NCBI GenBank assembly: GCA_044507695.1
Contig: JBIQJD010000011.1
Location: 62,001-126,000, forward strand
DNA length: 64,000 bases
Direction: 5' to 3'
DNA from: JBIQJD01 sp044507695
GTDB lineage: Bacteria; Bacteroidota; Ignavibacteria; Ignavibacteriales; Ignavibacteriaceae
In this document: piece after piece, positions 60,426 to 64,000 of the stretch
Layout: each line of letters begins with the position of its first letter
How positions within the stretch are numbered: position 1 is the stretch's first letter
Made by a program: the position numbers and the translations under genes
Notes under the pieces: generated by a model
The model's input: the letters and a program-made list of their open reading frames with translations, nothing else
The model's database searches: none
Told to the model about the DNA's origin: nothing

Positions 60426-61862
60426 ATGAATCCATCTGCAGCAATAGATGAGTTAAGAAATATTATTGCTCTCCGCGGTGTACCGGATGAGCATCTTCAA
60501 TGGATATTGGACCGCTCGGAATACTGGGAGTTTTCTGATGGTGAGATGTTGTATAAAACAGGTGAGCCGGTTGATAAAATGATGTTCATTCTGGAAGGGC
60601 AACTTTCATTTTATATGGATATTAATGGACGGCTGGTTTATTATCTTACTTTTGGCAATGATGAATTAACCGGTGGTGTTACGGGTGTTCTTCCATATTC
60701 ACGGATGGTAAAGACTCCGGGTACTTCATTTGCAGTTGGTAAATTAAGGGGATTAGCATTTCATAAAAAATATTTTCACGATCTGGAAAACCTTAACCCG
60801 GAACTTATCCAGCGGCTTATTGGATACATGACCGAGCGTGCAAGATATTTTGCAACAATTCAGCTTCAGCATGAAAAGGTAAGTGCGCTTGGTAAACTTT
60901 CGGCAGGTATAGCTCACGAGCTTAATAATCCCGCAGCAGCAATTACAAGAATCTCATCTGAATTGGCAGACAGGCTGATATCAAATTTTAAATTAACAAG
61001 AGAACTGCTTGGGCAGAATATCAATCCGGAATTGATTGATTACATTCAGCAGATAATGCTGCAAAAAGAAAATAATCTATCATCTCAAAAAAAAATAAAC
61101 GCGCTTGCACGCATAAATCGTGAAGATGAATTTAACGATTGGTTTGAGCAAAATAATTTTACAGATGCACAGAAAATTTCCGAAACTCTGAGTGATTCAG
61201 AATTTACAATAAAAGATCTTGAAAATATTTTATCCAGCGTTGGATCAGATTCATTCATGAACATAATGCATTGGCTTGAAAATCTTTTGAGTTCAGAAAA
61301 AATTATTACTGATCTTGAAGATGCCTCTGGCAGAATTTCGAAACTTGTTCATGCTATTAAAAGCCATGTTCATATGGATAGATCAAGCGATCTGAATTAT
61401 ACAGGAATTCATCACGATCTTGAAAATACTTTAACATTGCTTGGCCACAAATTGAGAGAAAAAAATATTTCAGTAGAAAAATCTTTCTGCAATGATATGC
61501 CTGAGATTGAAGCTTATGTTGGAGATTTAAACCAGGTATGGACCAACATTATTGATAATGCAATTTATGCAATGCCAAACGGCGGTAAATTAAGAATTGA
61601 AACATCATGTGATAAGCGAAAAGTAATTGTTAGAATAATTGATAACGGTCCCGGAATTCCTAAAGAAATTCTATCACGCATTTTTGATCCTTTCTTTACT
61701 ACAAAAAAAGTTGGTGAAGGAACAGGCATCGGGCTGGATATAGTTATGCGCGTTCTCAAACAACACAACGCCGATATAAAAGTAAATTCAGAACCGGGTA
61801 AAACCAGTTTTGAAATCTGCCTTCCGGTTTCACAAAAAGAAGTAATGATTGAGGAAAGATGA
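60426..61862 (+). CDS. Histidine kinase with cyclic-nucleotide-binding-like input domain
   Basis: This ~478-residue protein starts at the ATG at 60426 (a GTG at 60372 would add 18 residues). Residues about 15-130 form a cNMP-binding-like beta-roll (EYWEFSDGEMLYKTGEPVDKMMFILEGQL quoted in part: GEMLYKTGEPVDKMMFILEG). The kinase part has SALGKLSAGIAHELNNPAAAI with the phospho-His, a helical middle, an N-box (NQVWTNIIDNAIYAMPNGG) and G-boxes (DNGPGIPKEI; FFTTKKVGEGTGIGLDI). It is soluble. Its stop overlaps the start of the response-regulator/reductase gene by four bases, so the two are a cognate pair. The actual ligand of the input domain is unknown. Confidence 0.9.
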   Translation: MNPSAAIDELRNIIALRGVPDEHLQWILDRSEYWEFSDGEMLYKTGEPVDKMMFILEGQLSFYMDINGRLVYYLTFGNDELTGGVTGVLPYSRMVKTPGTSFAVGKLRGLAFHKKYFHDLENLNPELIQRLIGYMTERARYFATIQLQHEKVSALGKLSAGIAHELNNPAAAITRISSELADRLISNFKLTRELLGQNINPELIDYIQQIMLQKENNLSSQKKINALARINREDEFNDWFEQNNFTDAQKISETLSDSEFTIKDLENILSSVGSDSFMNIMHWLENLLSSEKIITDLEDASGRISKLVHAIKSHVHMDRSSDLNYTGIHHDLENTLTLLGHKLREKNISVEKSFCNDMPEIEAYVGDLNQVWTNIIDNAIYAMPNGGKLRIETSCDKRKVIVRIIDNGPGIPKEILSRIFDPFFTTKKVGEGTGIGLDIVMRVLKQHNADIKVNSEPGKTSFEICLPVSQKEVMIEER

Positions 61863-63520
61863 AACTTCCGTTTATAATAATTATTGATGATGATGTCCAG
61901 GTTTTGCGGGCAATTCAAAGAGATGTACGCAGCAAATACCGCGAGGATTACAAAATACTTGCTGCAGATTCGGCGGTTGAAGCACTTGAAGCAGTAAAAG
62001 AATTGAAACTGAAAAACGAATCAGTTGCACTTTTTATTTCAGATCAGCGGATGCCTGAAATGGAGGGAACTGAATTTCTGCAAAAAGCAGTGGAGATTTT
62101 TCCTGATTCTAAAAAAGTATTATTAACGGCTTATTCAGATATTGAAGCCGCAATAACGGCAATTAATAATCTTAAACTTGATTACTATCTTTTAAAACCA
62201 TGGAACCCACCGGAAGAAAAACTGTATCCGGTTATAAATGAATTGCTTGAAGAATGGCAGGCATTTCATAAACCTGATCACGAAGGAATAAAAATAATCG
62301 GTTATCAATGGTCTCCCAAATCCCATAAGCTTAAAGAGTTTCTTTCAGGAAATTTAATTCCTTATTTATGGATGGATATAGAAAATAATCCCGAAGCCGA
62401 ACAATATCTTATCAGCAGCAATCTTCCTAAAACATCTCTCCCTTTTGTAATTTTAAAAGATGGATCTTTTCTCGCGGATCCCTCATTGAATGATCTTGCT
62501 TTAAAGGTAGGATTAAGACAAATAGCTGCCGGCAAAATGTATGATGTAATTATCATTGGCGCAGGCCCTTCGGGTCTTGCTGCTTCTGTTTACGGTGCTT
62601 CTGAAGGATTGAAAACATTGCTTATAGAAAAGAGCAATCCGGGCGGGCAGGCAAGCAGCAGTTCAAGAATTGAAAATTATCTCGGCTTTCCCTCAGGTTT
62701 ATCCGGTGCTGAATTAACAAGAAGAGCAGTTGTTCAGGCTGTAAGATTTGGAACAGAACTGCTTACACCGCAAGAAGTTAAAAGTATTCATCTTAAAGAT
62801 GGATATAAACTTATAAAGCTCGCTGATGGAAACACAATAAGCAGTAAAACAATTGTTATAACATCGGGAGTAGCATATCGCATGCTTGAAATACCCGGTA
62901 TCGAAAAATTTAACGGCGCAGGTGTTTATTACGGAGCTGCCGGAGTTGAAGCGCATGCATGCAGGAATGAAGTTATATTTATTATAGGCGGAGGCAACTC
63001 TGCCTGCCAGGCTGCAATGTACATGTGCAATTTTGCAAATCAGGTAAACATGGTAATCAGAAAAGATTCACTTAATAAAACCGCAGCACATTATTTGCGT
63101 GAACAGATTTATGCCACTCCAAATATTTGCGTACATACCAACACAGAAGTAATAGCAGTTGATGGAAAAGATATGCTTGAATCTGTTACCTTAAAAAATA
63201 TAATTACAAATGAAGAACAAACGCATCAGACAAAGGCATTATTTATTTATATTGGTGCACGTCCCGGTACTGAATGGCTTGACAGCATTGTACTAAAAGA
63301 TGAAAAAGGATATATACTTACAGGCAGTGATTTGTTTAAGGATAAATCATTTAAAGCTCACTGGAAACTTGAACGTGAACCTTATATGACAGAAACAAGT
63401 GTACCCGGAATTTTTGCTTCCGGAGATGTAAGACATGGTGCATTAACAGGAATTTCAGCTGCTGTTGGAGAGGGTGCAATAGCAATAAGATTTGTAAGAA
63501 AATATCTGCAGGAAAATTAA
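61859..63520 (+). CDS. Response regulator fused to thioredoxin-reductase-like flavoprotein
   Basis: This 553-residue fusion begins with a receiver domain (FIIIIDDDVQVLRAIQRDV; SDQRMPEMEG with Asp62; LLTAYSD; LLKPWNPPEEK). A short thioredoxin/glutaredoxin-like domain follows (about 140-215), with WSPKSHKL where an active Cys pair would lie (Ser152, Ser155). The rest is a thioredoxin-reductase fold: FAD motif VIIIGAGPSGLAASVYGASEG, GGQASSSSRIENYLGFP, NAD(P) motif FIIGGGNSACQAAMYM and ASGDVRHGALTGISAAVGEGA. The usual Cys-x-x-Cys is replaced by Gly-Ala-Ala-Gly (residues 359-362), so it cannot work as a normal thioredoxin reductase. It may be a flavin-based redox sensor or an NAD(P)H oxidase controlled by phosphorylation from the kinase gene it overlaps. 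Confidence 0.92.
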   Translation: MKLPFIIIIDDDVQVLRAIQRDVRSKYREDYKILAADSAVEALEAVKELKLKNESVALFISDQRMPEMEGTEFLQKAVEIFPDSKKVLLTAYSDIEAAITAINNLKLDYYLLKPWNPPEEKLYPVINELLEEWQAFHKPDHEGIKIIGYQWSPKSHKLKEFLSGNLIPYLWMDIENNPEAEQYLISSNLPKTSLPFVILKDGSFLADPSLNDLALKVGLRQIAAGKMYDVIIIGAGPSGLAASVYGASEGLKTLLIEKSNPGGQASSSSRIENYLGFPSGLSGAELTRRAVVQAVRFGTELLTPQEVKSIHLKDGYKLIKLADGNTISSKTIVITSGVAYRMLEIPGIEKFNGAGVYYGAAGVEAHACRNEVIFIIGGGNSACQAAMYMCNFANQVNMVIRKDSLNKTAAHYLREQIYATPNICVHTNTEVIAVDGKDMLESVTLKNIITNEEQTHQTKALFIYIGARPGTEWLDSIVLKDEKGYILTGSDLFKDKSFKAHWKLEREPYMTETSVPGIFASGDVRHGALTGISAAVGEGAIAIRFVRKYLQEN

Positions 63521-63535
63521 TAACGGAGTATCATC

Positions 63536-63799
63536 ATGAAAAAATATATGGTTATCTCACCTCACACTTCTGAAGATTGCAAAAAAGCAGTAAAAGAGTT
63601 CCGGCAGTATAATGCGGGATTTTTCACTCATTTTGAATGGGGATGTTACGATAATGATCATACAGCTTACGCAATGATTGAAGCAGAAAATCATGAAAAT
63701 GCAAAAATGTCTGTTCCGGCTTTATTCCGTGAAAAAACGAAGGTTATCAGGTTAACCAACTTTGATCCAATGAAAACAGAAGATAAAATTCACCGGTAG
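63536..63799 (+). CDS. Small hypothetical protein, alpha/beta-barrel-like
   Basis: This 87-residue protein (start MKKYMVISPHTSEDCKKAV) has the beta-alpha-beta alternation of small dimeric ferredoxin-like proteins (FFTHFEWGCYDNDHTAYAMIEA in the middle, MSVPALFREKTKVIRL at the end). It contains two Cys and several His. It follows the response-regulator/reductase gene by 15 nt with a GGAG ribosome site, so it is probably the third member of that signalling module. No function can be assigned. Confidence 0.7.
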   Translation: MKKYMVISPHTSEDCKKAVKEFRQYNAGFFTHFEWGCYDNDHTAYAMIEAENHENAKMSVPALFREKTKVIRLTNFDPMKTEDKIHR

Positions 63800-63956
63800 A
63801 ATATTCTTAACTAAAATTATCTTCTGATATTTAGTTTTACTTAAATCATACAATCTCTTCATTTATTTTCCTGCAAAATAAGGTGAGCAGTTGAGTTAAA
63901 TTTTCTTTCTGATTTTTTTAATTTTACTTCCGGCAGCTTAAAAAATAAAAACGAAA

Positions 63957-64000
63957 ATGGCTCACTCCCATACTCATGAAATAAATTATAATAAAGCTTT
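63957..64000 (+). CDS. Probable cation diffusion facilitator, first codons only (partial)
   Basis: An ATG at 63957 opens MAHSHTHEINYNKAF and runs off the right edge. The His-rich N-terminus followed by NYNKAF is the usual beginning of CzcD/CDF-type zinc, cobalt or cadmium efflux proteins. Only about 14 codons are visible, so the call rests on that pattern alone. The 157 nt before it show no other gene. Confidence 0.55.
   Translation, partial: MAHSHTHEINYNKA

Noticed and set aside
1..64000. CRISPR arrays, transposases or rRNA genes
   Set aside because: No regularly spaced direct repeats, no DDE or tyrosine-recombinase motifs and no rRNA-like sequence were found by eye.

Overview
The window comes from an AT-rich member of the Bacteroidota/Chlorobiota (FCB) group, most likely Ignavibacteria or a close relative. 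The evidence is four secreted proteins ending in the YPNPFNP-type type IX secretion (T9SS) C-terminal sorting domain, a PorV/PorQ-like outer-membrane protein, a TonB-dependent receptor with a carboxypeptidase-regulatory-like N-domain, a DUF5916 protein and a 'xanthan lyase'-type golvesin-domain amidase. Taxonomy is inferred from gene content only.

Region 1 (1-30.8 kb) is a large glycan-utilisation locus. It holds a divergent secreted carbohydrate-binding protein (partial), a CBM9-like T9SS protein, a GH94 phosphorylase, a GH2 enzyme, a T9SS-secreted GH144-like endo-glucanase, a sugar ABC transporter (binding lipoprotein and two permeases, no ATPase), a LacI-family regulator, a second CBM9-like T9SS protein, a TonB receptor, a large T9SS surface protein, a PorV-like protein, a second GH144-like lipoprotein, an anaerobic sulfatase-maturating enzyme, a GH3 beta-glucosidase, a sulfatase and a parvulin chaperone. 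Two GH144-like enzymes with GH94 and GH3 suggest beta-1,2-glucan (or a similar beta-glucan) as substrate. Four copies of an ATGTAAGCGTTTACAT-like palindrome lie at the divergent left promoters and in front of the lacI gene, which defines a local autoregulated regulon. The expected flow is surface cleavage (GH144/T9SS), uptake by the TonB receptor, periplasmic trimming (GH3, sulfatase), ABC import, then cytoplasmic phosphorolysis (GH94) or hydrolysis (GH2).

Region 2 (30.8-33.4 kb, minus strand) is a compact four-gene operon of membrane, secreted and lipoprotein genes with no recognisable function.

Region 3 (33.5-38.9 kb, minus strand) looks like a DNA-damage mutasome operon: a DnaE-type polymerase encoded as two polypeptides, with the C-terminal half placed BEFORE the N-terminal half, then DUF72 and DinB. 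A good -35/-10 promoter and a LexA-box-like palindrome lie just upstream. This is the most unusual arrangement in the window.

Region 4 (39-57.3 kb) is mixed: a GT39-like membrane protein, two adjacent stem-loop palindromes, small hypotheticals, an amidase/golvesin lipoprotein, a DPP III-like peptidase, a DUF5916 outer-membrane protein, an MFS/POT-like transporter, a type II restriction-modification pair (beta-class methylase and PmeII-like endonuclease), a porin/CotH pair, a secreted tandem-repeat protein, DUF488 and a SemiSWEET.

Region 5 (57.5-64 kb) carries a tRNA-Lys(CTT), a hybrid sensor kinase, and a three-gene signalling module: a cNMP-domain histidine kinase, a response regulator fused to a thioredoxin-reductase-like protein lacking its redox cysteines, and a small protein. 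The first codons of a probable cation-efflux (CDF) gene lie at the right edge.
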